Positions 42,892 to 52,000 of a DNA stretch of 64,000 nucleotides are shown piece by piece. The position numbers were made by a program, and so were the translations under genes. The stretch comes from Paenibacillus_E violae (GTDB lineage Bacteria; Bacillota; Bacilli; Paenibacillales; NBRC-103111), in assembly GCF_032461945.1 (NCBI RefSeq), contig NZ_JAWCUD010000001.1, positions 620,001 through 684,000 on the forward strand, written 5' to 3'. The notes beneath the pieces were generated by a model. It did no database searches. It saw only the letters and a list, made by a program, of their open reading frames with translations, and had not been told where the DNA came from. The first letter of the stretch is position 1. Every line of letters starts with the position of its first letter.

Positions 42892-43422
42892 ATGAAGCTA
42901 CGTCTCTTACCTGTTGTACTGAGTGTAATTATTTCTGCCGGCGTATTATTCGGAGGCTGGTTCGCGTATACAAGTTTCGCAATGGAAAACCCATTATCAG
43001 ATATCATTAGTAAAGTTCCCGGTGTGACAAGTTCAACGATGAAATTGGACAAAGATCGTGTTGATATAGAAGTTAGTTTACAAGCTGATGCTAATTTAAG
43101 AACGGTTGTTGAGCGGATTAACAAAGATGGTGCATCGATTATTGGCAAACGTACAGTAAATATTCAAATTAAAGATAATCCGTCCGAAAAGCTTGATCAA
43201 TGGTGGTCCAAGGCTTTATTTGAAGTCGCTCAAGCTATGGAAACCAAACATTATGCAGACATCCCTACGACCTTACAAAAGTATGCGTCTGACATGCCTA
43301 GTATGAAAGTTGAAAGTGAAATGGACCAAACTTATGTTTATATTCGATTGACAGATGGCGATGCCACTAAATTCATAATGCTTCCTAGATCCACGCAGAT
43401 GGGAGTGTGGCCGAATGAGTAA
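42892..43422 (+). CDS. Membrane-anchored protein of unknown function, partner of the FtsH-like protease
   Basis: 176 residues with one N-terminal helix (LLPVVLSVIISAGVLFGGWFAY) and an outside domain. No family was recognised. VDIEVSLQADANLRTVVERI and RTVNIQIKD suggest an alpha/beta fold. It ends 8 bases inside the next gene, so the two are translationally coupled, which argues for a joint function, for example as substrate adaptor or regulator of the protease. GAAAGGGGGACG upstream of the ATG. Confidence 0.75.
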   Translation: MKLRLLPVVLSVIISAGVLFGGWFAYTSFAMENPLSDIISKVPGVTSSTMKLDKDRVDIEVSLQADANLRTVVERINKDGASIIGKRTVNIQIKDNPSEKLDQWWSKALFEVAQAMETKHYADIPTTLQKYASDMPSMKVESEMDQTYVYIRLTDGDATKFIMLPRSTQMGVWPNE

Positions 43423-44923
43423 AATTTATAAAGAGATTGGGATTGGCGCTATTCCGGTATTGCTAGTTTTCTTAATTTTCTTAGGGGTCAACATTATCCC
43501 TATTTTATTTGTCGGCGTATTGGGCGTTTCATTGTTTTATATGATTAGAGGCCGCGGCGGCATTGGTATTTCCGGTGGCGGTGGCGGCGATCGTAAAAGC
43601 AAGACTCGGACTCCGGCGTTTCTCACCTTTGACGAGATTGGCGGACAAGACCGGGCGAAGAAAGAATTAACAGAAGCTCTTGATTTTTTGATTAAACACG
43701 AAGAAATTAAGAAGTTGGGCATTCGTCCTCTCAAAGGGATTCTGTTGACAGGTCCTCCAGGGACCGGTAAAACACTGATGGCGAAAGCAGCAGCTCATTA
43801 TACGAATTCCGTTTATTTAGCAGCTTCAGGCAGTGAGTTTGTGGAGATGTACGTCGGTGTAGGTGCAAGCCGTGTGCGTGATCTCTTTAAGGAAGCAAGA
43901 AGCCGCGCCGTGAAGGAAGGCAAGGATAACGCGATTATTTTTATCGATGAGATCGATGTTATCGGCGGTAAGCGTGACGGGGGTCAACAGCGGGAGTATG
44001 ACCAAACGCTGAACCAACTGTTAACCGAAATGGACGGTATTCATACGAATGACGCTCCGCGTATTTTGATTATGGCGGCAACGAACCGGAAAGAAATGCT
44101 CGACAGCGCGCTGCTTCGTCCAGGGCGTTTTGACCGTCATATTGAGGTTGAATTACCGGATAAAAAAGGCCGTCTTTCTATTTTGAATATTCATGTGAAA
44201 AATAAGCCGTTGGCTGCTGGAGTTTCATTAGATACGATTGCCGAACAAACGTTTGGATTCTCGGGTGCTCAGCTAGAAGGCGTTCTAAACGAAGGGGCTA
44301 TTTATGCCATGCGTGAGGATAAGAAGGAAATTGAGCAGCACCATTTGGCATCCGCGATTGATAAAGTCATGATGGGTGAGCGGACCGATAAGGAAACCGC
44401 GCAGGATGAGAAAGAACGTGTGGCTTACCATGAGCTAGGACACGCTATTATCGCTGAGCTCGTTCGTCCTGGCTCGGTATCGCAAGTAACTGTCAGCCCG
44501 CGCGGGAAAGCGCTCGGTTATGTGCGTCAAAATCCACCTAAGGACCATTATTTATACACGAAGGATTATATCGAGCAGCAAATCATGATCGCTTTAGGCG
44601 GAGCCGCGGCGGAAGAAATCTTCTATGGCGGTCGCAGCACGGGCTCGCGGAATGACTTTGAGCAAGCTCTTTCTATGGTGCGCAACATGATGGACTCCGG
44701 CTTAACGTCACTAGGTATCATTGACCGTGAGATGGTCACCAAGGATCAACTGATGAAAGAGAACACAGCCATTCTTGATGCGTTAATGATCCGTACCAAG
44801 TCGCTGCTGGAGCAGCAGAGAAATGTATTTGATCATTCCTTCGCTATTTTAATGGGGGAAGAAGTCATCTCAGGAGATACGTTCCGTAAATTATTCGATG
44901 CTTCAGTTATACAAAGTGCATAG
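43415..44923 (+). CDS. Compact FtsH-like membrane AAA metalloprotease
   Basis: 502 residues, shorter than classical FtsH (about 600-640). Two N-terminal hydrophobic helices (about 9-47) almost touch, leaving no outside domain. The AAA part has GPPGTGKT (about 113-120), IIFIDEID, and ATNRKEMLDSALLRPGRFDRHIEV (second region of homology). The protease part keeps YHELGHAII (zinc HExGH type, about 337-345) and RNDFEQA with the third-ligand Asp near 412, so both activities look intact. A Gly-rich linker follows the helices. Coupled to the preceding membrane protein. Confidence 0.9.
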   Translation: MSKIYKEIGIGAIPVLLVFLIFLGVNIIPILFVGVLGVSLFYMIRGRGGIGISGGGGGDRKSKTRTPAFLTFDEIGGQDRAKKELTEALDFLIKHEEIKKLGIRPLKGILLTGPPGTGKTLMAKAAAHYTNSVYLAASGSEFVEMYVGVGASRVRDLFKEARSRAVKEGKDNAIIFIDEIDVIGGKRDGGQQREYDQTLNQLLTEMDGIHTNDAPRILIMAATNRKEMLDSALLRPGRFDRHIEVELPDKKGRLSILNIHVKNKPLAAGVSLDTIAEQTFGFSGAQLEGVLNEGAIYAMREDKKEIEQHHLASAIDKVMMGERTDKETAQDEKERVAYHELGHAIIAELVRPGSVSQVTVSPRGKALGYVRQNPPKDHYLYTKDYIEQQIMIALGGAAAEEIFYGGRSTGSRNDFEQALSMVRNMMDSGLTSLGIIDREMVTKDQLMKENTAILDALMIRTKSLLEQQRNVFDHSFAILMGEEVISGDTFRKLFDASVIQSA

Positions 44924-44958
44924 AAGGATTGAGGTTGTCACGAAAAGCAGCGAGAAAT

Positions 44959-44984
44959 AAGCTGCTTGCGGGGCAGCCTTTTTT
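44959..44984 (+). terminator. Terminator after the FtsH-like gene
   Basis: GCTGC...GCAGC stem followed by six T. An alternative upstream hairpin, AGCAGC/GCTGCT, uses the same left arm. Confidence 0.6.
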
Positions 44985-45145
44985 CTATGGGTAAATGTGT
45001 CAAAGCTCGTAAAGGTTCCGCAAGGTTTTGTGACGAGTAATGAAATTTGGAAGCAAAAATTGTATGATATGAGTGGGTTCCTTAGGTTGTATTGCCCTAC
45101 AGTTGTGAATGATAAGTATGAGCCCTAAAGAAGGAGAAATATGGC

Positions 45146-46018
45146 ATGGTGTTTAAAACGATTGGTGTAGTTGGCGGTGGCACAATGGGGCAAGGCATTT
45201 CTGAAATGCTTGCAGCCAGCGGCTTGGAAGTATTGCTTGTTGAGAAAACAGTAGAGAAGCTGGATCGCGCGCTCGAGCAAATCCAGGTTAGTTTAGATAA
45301 ACAAATTGAACGCTGGGCTTTGACGGAAGCGGAGAAGAAGCTCATTTTAACTAAAATAAAGAAAGCGGATTCCCTGCAGGATATGGCGGCATGTGACATG
45401 GTCATAGAAACCATTACGGAGGATTTGAATGCCAAGAAGCATGTTTTCTTCCAATTGAATCAAATCTGCGATCCTTCTATTATTTTAGCAACGAATACAT
45501 CCACACTTAGTGTAACCGAAATTGCTGCAATCACAACCCATCCGCAGAGGGTCATTGGCCTGCATTTCTTGCATCCGGTGGCGAAAGTCAATCTCGTAGA
45601 GATCATCCGGGCGATGAAAACGTCCGACGAAACCTTTGAACAAACGAGACGTTTTGTAGATGAGTTCATTCATAAAAAAGGTATTAAAGTCAATGAATCA
45701 CCTGGCTTTATTACGTCGAGATTGATCTGTACGCTCATCAATGAGGCACTGCACACACTATCCGAAGGTGTAGCAACGGCGGAAGATATCGATACCGCGA
45801 TGAGGATCGGATATGATTTCAAATACGGCCCATTAGAAATGTGCGATCGATTCGGCTTGGATGCCGTGCATGATGCGCTTGAAGGGATGTTCCGCGATTA
45901 TGGGGACATCAAATATCGGCCATCGTTCTTATTGAAGAAAATGGTTCGTGCTGGCCATTTAGGCGTCAAAACGGGAGAGGGATTTTTCGTTTATGACAAG
46001 GATGGTGACAGACTATGA
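45146..46018 (+). CDS. hbd: 3-hydroxybutyryl-CoA dehydrogenase
   Basis: NAD(P)H-dependent interconversion of acetoacetyl-CoA and 3-hydroxybutyryl-CoA. 290 residues: GVVGGGTMGQGISEMLA (nucleotide fold), ATNTSTLSVTEIAA, HFLHPVAKVNLVEI (catalytic His), NESPGFITSRL, and the C-terminal helical dimer domain. AAGGAGAAA upstream. Overlaps ackA at ATGA. Confidence 0.95.
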   Translation: MVFKTIGVVGGGTMGQGISEMLAASGLEVLLVEKTVEKLDRALEQIQVSLDKQIERWALTEAEKKLILTKIKKADSLQDMAACDMVIETITEDLNAKKHVFFQLNQICDPSIILATNTSTLSVTEIAAITTHPQRVIGLHFLHPVAKVNLVEIIRAMKTSDETFEQTRRFVDEFIHKKGIKVNESPGFITSRLICTLINEALHTLSEGVATAEDIDTAMRIGYDFKYGPLEMCDRFGLDAVHDALEGMFRDYGDIKYRPSFLLKKMVRAGHLGVKTGEGFFVYDKDGDRL

Positions 46019-47223
46019 ATATTCTCGTCATTAATGCAGGCAGCTCTTCGCTCAAATACCAGCTGTTTCATATGGAAGATGATACGGTTCTGGCCAAAGG
46101 CCGTGTGGAGCGGATTGGAATGGATACTGCTATCCTGCTGCATGAACCGAAGGATAAACCGGAAGTTCACGAGGTCAGTGAAATTTTGGAGCATACCACT
46201 GCGATCCGCAAGGTGCTGGCGCTGCTCGTCCATCCTGAGCACGGCGTGGTCGCGTCAACCGCAGAGATTCACGCCGTCGGCCACCGCGTCGTTCACGGCG
46301 GTGAAAGCTTCAAGAGCTCCGTCCTCGTGGACCACGAGGTGAAGCAGGAGATCAAGCGGCTCTTTGATTTGGCGCCGCTGCACAATCCGGCGCATATGCT
46401 CGGCATATCCGCCGTAGAGGCGAACATGCCGGATGTGCCTCAGGCCGTGGTGTTCGACACGGCCTTCCATCAGACCATGCCGGCGCAGGCCTACCTGTAC
46501 CCGGTACCGATGGTGCTGTACCGGAAGCACAAAGTGCGCCGATACGGGTTTCACGGCACTTCGCACAACTATGTCAGCGAACGCGCCGCAGCCTTTCTTG
46601 GCCGCCCGCTGGAGCAGCTGAAGCTCATTACCTGTCACATCGGTAATGGAGCTTCCTGCGCCGCCATAGAGGGCGGCAGGTCCGTGGACACGAGCATGGG
46701 GATGACCCCGCTCGAAGGATTGATGATGGGCACGCGCAGCGGCGATCTGGATCCTGCGATCGTGCCCTATGCGATGGGCAAGGAGGATCTGACGCTGGGC
46801 GAGATCTCGTCCATGTTGAACAAGCACAGCGGACTGCAGGCGATCTCAGGGTTATCCAGCGATATGCGGGAGATCACGGAAGCGATGGAGGCTGGAGACA
46901 AAAACGCCAAGCTGGCTTTTGAAATGTATGAGTACCGCCTGCGCAAGTACATCGGGGCTTATGCCGCGGCCATGAATGGCGTTGATGCCATTGTATTTAC
47001 AGCAGGTGTCGGCGAAAATTCAGAAGTGCTTCGCAAGCGAGTTTGCGAGCATCTAACCTATCTCGGCGTGGAATTCGATGATGCCGCTAACCGCACAGGA
47101 AGAGGATTGGAACGGCGTATTTCTACGGTAAATGCCAAAGTGCAAGTGCTGGTCATACCAACGAATGAAGAATGGGTTATCGCCAGAGACACCTATCAGT
47201 TAGTTCAATCAACCACACACTGA
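46015..47223 (+). CDS. ackA: Acetate kinase
   Basis: Acetyl phosphate plus ADP to acetate plus ATP. 402 residues: VINAGSSSLKYQLF (phosphate 1), HRVVHGGESF, FDTAFHQTMP, RRYGFHGTSHNYV, CHIGNGASCAAI, MTPLEGLMMGTRSGDLDPAI, and FTAGVGENSEVLR. It starts within the hbd stop (ATGA). No pta is adjacent. The centre of the gene (about 46200-46900) is unusually GC-rich. Confidence 0.97.
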   Translation: MNILVINAGSSSLKYQLFHMEDDTVLAKGRVERIGMDTAILLHEPKDKPEVHEVSEILEHTTAIRKVLALLVHPEHGVVASTAEIHAVGHRVVHGGESFKSSVLVDHEVKQEIKRLFDLAPLHNPAHMLGISAVEANMPDVPQAVVFDTAFHQTMPAQAYLYPVPMVLYRKHKVRRYGFHGTSHNYVSERAAAFLGRPLEQLKLITCHIGNGASCAAIEGGRSVDTSMGMTPLEGLMMGTRSGDLDPAIVPYAMGKEDLTLGEISSMLNKHSGLQAISGLSSDMREITEAMEAGDKNAKLAFEMYEYRLRKYIGAYAAAMNGVDAIVFTAGVGENSEVLRKRVCEHLTYLGVEFDDAANRTGRGLERRISTVNAKVQVLVIPTNEEWVIARDTYQLVQSTTH

Positions 47224-47328
47224 ATCTTTGCTTGAAATAGTGTACAATAGAAAAGCGCCGAAATTAGCGATGGGGCAACCCGGCAAAAAGTAGGTTTGCA
47301 CGAAAACTCAAGGAGGTACAAAATCAGT

Positions 47329-48618
47329 ATGAAATGTACGATAGGTGAAGTAAAACATCATGTCGGCGAGTCAGTTACAATTGGCTGTTGGCTAAACAAG
47401 AAACGGTCTAGCGGTAAAATTCAATTTTTACAACTTAGGGACGGTTCAGGATATATACAAGGTGTTGTAGTGAAAAGTGAAGTCGGAGAAGACGTATGGG
47501 AAGCGGCGTCCAAGCTGACACAAGAAAGCTCGCTGTACATAACAGGCAAAGTGAAAGAGGATACGCGCAGCAAAGGCGGCTTTGAACTTGATGTTACCGG
47601 CGTAGAGATCATTCAGGTAACGGAAGAATATCCGATTACGCCAAAGGAGCATGGTGTCGATTTCTTGATGGACAATCGTCATCTGTGGATTCGTAGTCCG
47701 CGTCAACGTGCGGTTCTCGTCATTCGTGCTCAGATTATTCAAGCTGTACAGCAATTTTTCAATGATCGCGGCTTCCATCTGGTAGATCCGCCGATTCTGA
47801 CGCCTTCCTCCTGTGAAGGAACGACTAATTTGTTCCACACCAAATATTTTGATGAAGATGCCTTCCTGACGCAAAGCGGACAGCTGTATATGGAAGCGGC
47901 TGCGATGGCGCTTGGTCGCGTGTATTCATTCGGTCCAACATTCCGGGCAGAAAAATCGAAAACAAGAAGACATCTGATTGAGTTCTGGATGATCGAGCCG
48001 GAAATGGCCTTCGTAGATCATGCCGAAAACCTTGAAGTCCAAGAACAATTCGTATCTCACATCGTACAAACGGTGCTCAAAAATTGTGCGCAAGAGCTGG
48101 AAACCTTAGAGCGCGACACGTCCAAATTGGAAAAAATCAAAGGCTCCTTCCCGCGTATTACGTACGATCAAGCCGTTGAATTCCTGCAAAAGAACGGCCA
48201 TGAATTCGAGTGGGGCGAAGATTTCGGAGCGCCGCATGAGACGGCGATTGCAGCAGAGTATGAAACACCCGTGTTCATTACACATTGGCCAACGGAAATT
48301 AAGGCTTTTTACATGAAACCAGATCCTAGCCGTCCGGAAGTCGTATTATGTGCGGATATGATCGCTCCTGAAGGGTATGGAGAAATTATCGGAGGCAGTC
48401 AGCGGATTGATGATCCGGAATTAATGGAACAACGCTTCCAGGAGCATGATCTGCCCAAAGAAGCCTACCAATGGTATCTTGACTTGCGGAAATACGGAAC
48501 TGTGCCACACTCCGGTTTCGGCCTTGGGCTTGAACGTACCGTTGCTTGGATTTGTGGTCTGGATCACGTTCGCGAAACGATTCCATTCCCACGTTTGCTA
48601 TACCGTCTATATCCGTAA
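47329..48618 (+). CDS. asnS: Asparaginyl-tRNA synthetase
   Basis: Class II synthetase. ATG at 47329 after AAGGAGG (12-base gap) gives 429 residues, as in Bacillus. N-terminal OB fold (GCWLNKKRSSGKIQFLQLRDGSG), motif 2 FGPTFRAEKSKTRRHLIEFWM, motif 3 GLGLERTVAWICGLDHVRET. Lies before dnaD as in B. subtilis; the aspB gene usually between ypmB and asnS is absent. Confidence 0.96.
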   Translation: MKCTIGEVKHHVGESVTIGCWLNKKRSSGKIQFLQLRDGSGYIQGVVVKSEVGEDVWEAASKLTQESSLYITGKVKEDTRSKGGFELDVTGVEIIQVTEEYPITPKEHGVDFLMDNRHLWIRSPRQRAVLVIRAQIIQAVQQFFNDRGFHLVDPPILTPSSCEGTTNLFHTKYFDEDAFLTQSGQLYMEAAAMALGRVYSFGPTFRAEKSKTRRHLIEFWMIEPEMAFVDHAENLEVQEQFVSHIVQTVLKNCAQELETLERDTSKLEKIKGSFPRITYDQAVEFLQKNGHEFEWGEDFGAPHETAIAAEYETPVFITHWPTEIKAFYMKPDPSRPEVVLCADMIAPEGYGEIIGGSQRIDDPELMEQRFQEHDLPKEAYQWYLDLRKYGTVPHSGFGLGLERTVAWICGLDHVRETIPFPRLLYRLYP

Positions 48619-48651
48619 TCCGTTATCAACCAAAGGTAGAAAGGAGACCGG

Positions 48652-49332
48652 ATGAGTAAATCGTTCCATACACAGCAGCAGATCGAGGCCGTCCTATTGG
48701 CCAGTTTCCAGGAGGGCAGCGTCGCGGTACCGCTTCTTCTGCTGAAGAACTATCGTGCCCTCCAGTTAAGCGAAATTGAGGTCATGACGCTAATCCATCT
48801 CATTTCCTTTTTGGATAAGGAAAAGTACGAATTTCCAACCACGGATGAGATTCAATCCCGGATGTCGGCTTCACCAGATCTGGTCATTGCCAGCTTGCAG
48901 AAGTTGATTCACGAGCAATTCATTGCCATTGATGAAGACATGGAAGCAATGACAGGGATTCGGAGTGAAAGATACAATCTTACTCCGCTTTACCGGAAGT
49001 TAGCCAAACAGGTAGCTGAGCAAGAACTGGCTAAACTATCGGCGGTGCGCACTCCGTTGCCGACCGATGAGGGAGCCAGGAACATTTTTACCACGTTTGA
49101 AAAAGAATTTGCGCGTCCATTAACACCGATGGAACTGGAAACGATCAGCGGATGGTTAGACAAGGATCAATACAAGGAAGAGCTGATTATGACGGCATTG
49201 AAGGAAGCAGTGTTTGCCGGCAAGGTACATTTCCGATATATTGACCGCATTCTGCTGGAATGGAGCCGCAATCGAGTGGGTACAGTGGATCAAGCGAAGG
49301 AATATTCGCAACGCTTCAGACAATCAAGATAA
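48652..49332 (+). CDS. dnaD: DnaD-like replication initiation / primosome protein
   Basis: 226 residues. N-terminal winged-helix region (about 1-110, LSEIEVMTLIHLISFLDKEK; PTTDEIQSRMSASPDLVIASLQKL) and a C-terminal DnaD/DnaB_2 domain (ARPLTPMELETISGWLD) ending in YIDRILLEW, the YxxxIxxxW signature used in single-strand DNA binding. AAAGGAGA upstream. Order asnS-dnaD matches Bacillus. Confidence 0.93.
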   Translation: MSKSFHTQQQIEAVLLASFQEGSVAVPLLLLKNYRALQLSEIEVMTLIHLISFLDKEKYEFPTTDEIQSRMSASPDLVIASLQKLIHEQFIAIDEDMEAMTGIRSERYNLTPLYRKLAKQVAEQELAKLSAVRTPLPTDEGARNIFTTFEKEFARPLTPMELETISGWLDKDQYKEELIMTALKEAVFAGKVHFRYIDRILLEWSRNRVGTVDQAKEYSQRFRQSR

Positions 49333-49336
49333 AAAG

Positions 49337-49382
49337 AAGAGGCTGTCTCATTGGTCATTTCGGACCTTTGAGACAGCCTCTT
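49337..49382. terminator. Bidirectional terminator between dnaD and mtnB
   Basis: AAGAGGCTGTCTCA / TGAGACAGCCTCTT 14-bp stem, with inner GGTC/GACC pairing, between converging genes. Confidence 0.9.
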
Positions 49383-49398
49383 TAGTTTATTAAGCTTA

Positions 49399-50034
49399 TT
49401 ATTTATTCAGCAAATGAGAGCGATATACGTACTCAAACAGGAATTCGAAAGCTTCCAAGTGGCGTTTGGCTTCGAACGCATTCGCACCCCATGCATAAAT
49501 CCCATGCTTGCGTAGAACGATCCCAGGAATCCGCGGGATAATGGCATCTTCAACGAGTGCAGCAATACGTGGAATCTCTGCATAGTTCGGTAAAATTGGA
49601 ATCTCAATTTGAGCTTCTTCATCCCAGATATTGAAGGCTTTGATCAACTCAACGCCGTCGACAGGAATGCTTTTACGCTCCCAATAAAGTTCTGAAACTA
49701 AGTTGTTGAAAATGGTATGCACATGAAAAATAGCGCCAGCGCCTGTTAAGCGATAAATCTCGCTATGGATCAGCGTTTCAGCCGAAGGCTTCAGGTTTGT
49801 AGCTTCCGTAGCGACACCTTTTTCATTAACAAGTAGGAAATCTTCCGGGGTCTGCACGGATTTATCTCTGCCGCTTGATGTGATGGCGAAAGTGAATTGT
49901 TCAGGCTCGAAGTCGCCTACACGAACGGATAAATTGCCGCTTGTCGCCGGAAACCAGCCTCTTGCAGCTAAATTGGCTTTAATCTCACGCAGTTCAGCGA
50001 AAGCGCGTTGTTTTTCTTCCAGTAAAATACTCAT
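49399..50034 (-). CDS. mtnB: Methylthioribulose-1-phosphate dehydratase
   Basis: Zinc class-II-aldolase-like dehydratase of methionine salvage. 211 residues: FPATSGNLSVRV (substrate loop), IFHVHTIFNN (zinc HxH), RIPGIVLRKHGIYAWGANAFEAKRH (third zinc His). Overlaps mtnX at ATGA; order mtnW-mtnX-mtnB as in B. subtilis, but mtnD does not follow. Confidence 0.95.
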   Translation of the reverse strand: MSILLEEKQRAFAELREIKANLAARGWFPATSGNLSVRVGDFEPEQFTFAITSSGRDKSVQTPEDFLLVNEKGVATEATNLKPSAETLIHSEIYRLTGAGAIFHVHTIFNNLVSELYWERKSIPVDGVELIKAFNIWDEEAQIEIPILPNYAEIPRIAALVEDAIIPRIPGIVLRKHGIYAWGANAFEAKRHLEAFEFLFEYVYRSHLLNK

Positions 50035-50693
50035 GCTACAGGTTCAGCCTCCAATTGCTTCATAATATCGAAGAAGTTATCGAATGGGTAATACGCGTAT
50101 CCCAGCTTCTCACACATCTCGACAAGATGGGAGCGTGCAAAAATCGTATCGACCAGCTTTGCTCCTTCGAAATCCGTAACGCTATCTCCGATGATAATCC
50201 GCTCATACCGATTGGCATCATAGGAACGAATGATACTTGTTTTGCACATCCCACAGTCCGTTTGACAATGTTCATCACACTTATTAGGCCACAAGATTTC
50301 AATGACGCTGCCCTCGAATGAGGAAGCATTGCAGTAAATATGTTCATGTGGAATGGGAAATGGCTTCAACAGCGGGTAAATAAAGAAATCGATGCCTCCG
50401 CTAGTGATTAATAGCTTGATATTTTGTTCTTTGCAATAGTCTACGAATTCCCTGAAACCATCCCTTATGACCGCATTTCCAATAGCATACTGAACAATTT
50501 CATCCTTACGCGAAGTGGGCAGCAGAGCGAACATGTCGCCGACGCCTTGGCGGATAGACATGCTTTTATTCAAAATGCGTTCCACAATCGCGTCCCAGCC
50601 TGGCGGGTTAAAATGTTTCATGATCGCCACAATGTTATCATTTACGGTAATGGTTCCGTCAAAATCGCAAAATATAATGCGTTCCTTACTCAT
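50031..50693 (-). CDS. mtnX: 2-hydroxy-3-keto-5-methylthiopentenyl-1-phosphate phosphatase
   Basis: HAD-superfamily phosphatase. 220 residues: IIFCDFDGTITVNDN (catalytic Asp pair), LLITSGGIDFFI, CDEHCQTDCGMCK (a Cys-rich segment found in this family) and IIGDSVTDFEGAKL. Overlaps both neighbours by 4 bases (ATGA), so mtnW-mtnX-mtnB are translationally coupled. Confidence 0.94.
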   Translation of the reverse strand: MSKERIIFCDFDGTITVNDNIVAIMKHFNPPGWDAIVERILNKSMSIRQGVGDMFALLPTSRKDEIVQYAIGNAVIRDGFREFVDYCKEQNIKLLITSGGIDFFIYPLLKPFPIPHEHIYCNASSFEGSVIEILWPNKCDEHCQTDCGMCKTSIIRSYDANRYERIIIGDSVTDFEGAKLVDTIFARSHLVEMCEKLGYAYYPFDNFFDIMKQLEAEPVA

Positions 50694-51958
50694 TCTCTAA
50701 TCCCCCAAGTGTCAATAGCTGATTGTAATTCTGGATGTGTGTGGGCGTAATCGCGAAGGTGTATCCCTTGCAGTGTTGCATCTATGGCTTGACGGAATGC
50801 TCGCCCTCCGGCGATTGTACCAAGCGGATGGCCATGAATGCCTCCACCTGCATTCACAATCACGTCGTGACCAAAGTCTCTCAGAATGAGAGGGACCAAG
50901 CCAGGGTGGATACCCGCAGACGGAACAGGGAAGGAAGCAGCCAGTTTCAAATGAGCATCTGCCGGAGCGTTGTAGCTGTAATCGGTATGTAGATCATTTG
51001 TTAACAGGACTTGTTTAATGGCCAGGTTTTCTTCTCTCGGCATAACCACAGAACCATAAGGAGAAGGGAATAACACCAGATCTGCTCCAGCAAGTCGCAT
51101 CAATTTACCCAGCAGCACAGAAGGGGAGATTCCGTAATGTGGTGAAGGGTACGTTGCACCGGCCATTGCCGGATGCGCCATAATCGGAATCGTAATCTCC
51201 GGGTCAGCGCTTAGCTCATGCAAGACGTCGAAGCCGTACGCCAATACATTGAATAAAAGGGCGTTAGCTCCAGCACGGATCGCTTTTTTGGCTTGAGCGG
51301 CCAGCTTCGAAGTAGGGCCGGTCAAATTCACGGCGTACAGCAGCTTCTGGCCGGTTTCTTTGGAGGCTTGCGCTGCCGCTTCCATGCAAATTTCAATCCG
51401 CTTCTCCAGCGGAGTTAACGGATTTTCAAATAAAATCTCATCGTCCTTGATTAAATCCACGCCGCCTGCCGCTTGCAAATAAAATTGTTCGCGCAGGGCC
51501 GACAGCTCATAGCCGACAACGGATTTAAAGATGCTCATCAGTAGCGGACGGTCATGCACACCGAGAAGGTCGCGCACGCCTTGCATCCCGAACTTCGGTC
51601 CAGCGAAGCCGGCAAGGAAGTCGGTGGAGAATTTCAAGTCAATCAGTTTAATTTTGCCGTCCATGGATAGTTTACCGAAAACGGTGACTAACAACGCAGG
51701 GATATCGCGGCTGAAATTGACGTCAGGATAAGCGATCGTAATGTCCGCATAACGCGCAGTGATCGGCTCTCCAGGAGCGGGCTCATGAACCTCCACGGCA
51801 ATCACTTTGCCCAAATGCTTTTCCATTTGCGCCTTCTGAGCCTCAGGCAGTTCCGTCCATGAGCCGACTGTCAGGCCGACAGCGATGCCCGTTGCTTTTT
51901 TATGAAAATCGGCTTTCTCATCGAAACTCCGATATGTGGCTAAACAATATGCACTCAT
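50690..51958 (-). CDS. mtnW: 2,3-diketo-5-methylthiopentyl-1-phosphate enolase (RuBisCO-like)
   Basis: RuBisCO-like protein acting as DK-MTP-1-P enolase. 422 residues: GPKFGMQGVRDLLGVHDRPLL, a metal-site-like region LIKDDE (LIKDDEIL), AHPAMAGATYPSPHYGISP and the C-terminal GGGIHGHPLGTIAGG. Starts 42 bases after the proC stop with AGGTG as ribosome site and no terminator in the gap, so co-transcription with the proline genes is likely. Confidence 0.95.
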   Translation of the reverse strand: MSAYCLATYRSFDEKADFHKKATGIAVGLTVGSWTELPEAQKAQMEKHLGKVIAVEVHEPAPGEPITARYADITIAYPDVNFSRDIPALLVTVFGKLSMDGKIKLIDLKFSTDFLAGFAGPKFGMQGVRDLLGVHDRPLLMSIFKSVVGYELSALREQFYLQAAGGVDLIKDDEILFENPLTPLEKRIEICMEAAAQASKETGQKLLYAVNLTGPTSKLAAQAKKAIRAGANALLFNVLAYGFDVLHELSADPEITIPIMAHPAMAGATYPSPHYGISPSVLLGKLMRLAGADLVLFPSPYGSVVMPREENLAIKQVLLTNDLHTDYSYNAPADAHLKLAASFPVPSAGIHPGLVPLILRDFGHDVIVNAGGGIHGHPLGTIAGGRAFRQAIDATLQGIHLRDYAHTHPELQSAIDTWGIRE

Positions 51959-52000
51959 CGTAAATGTTCACCTGCTTTGCTAGAATAAAACCTCGTTCAT

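Noticed and set aside
46255..46827. 190-codon minus-strand frame in ackA
   Set aside because: His/Arg-rich shadow of ackA without ribosome site.
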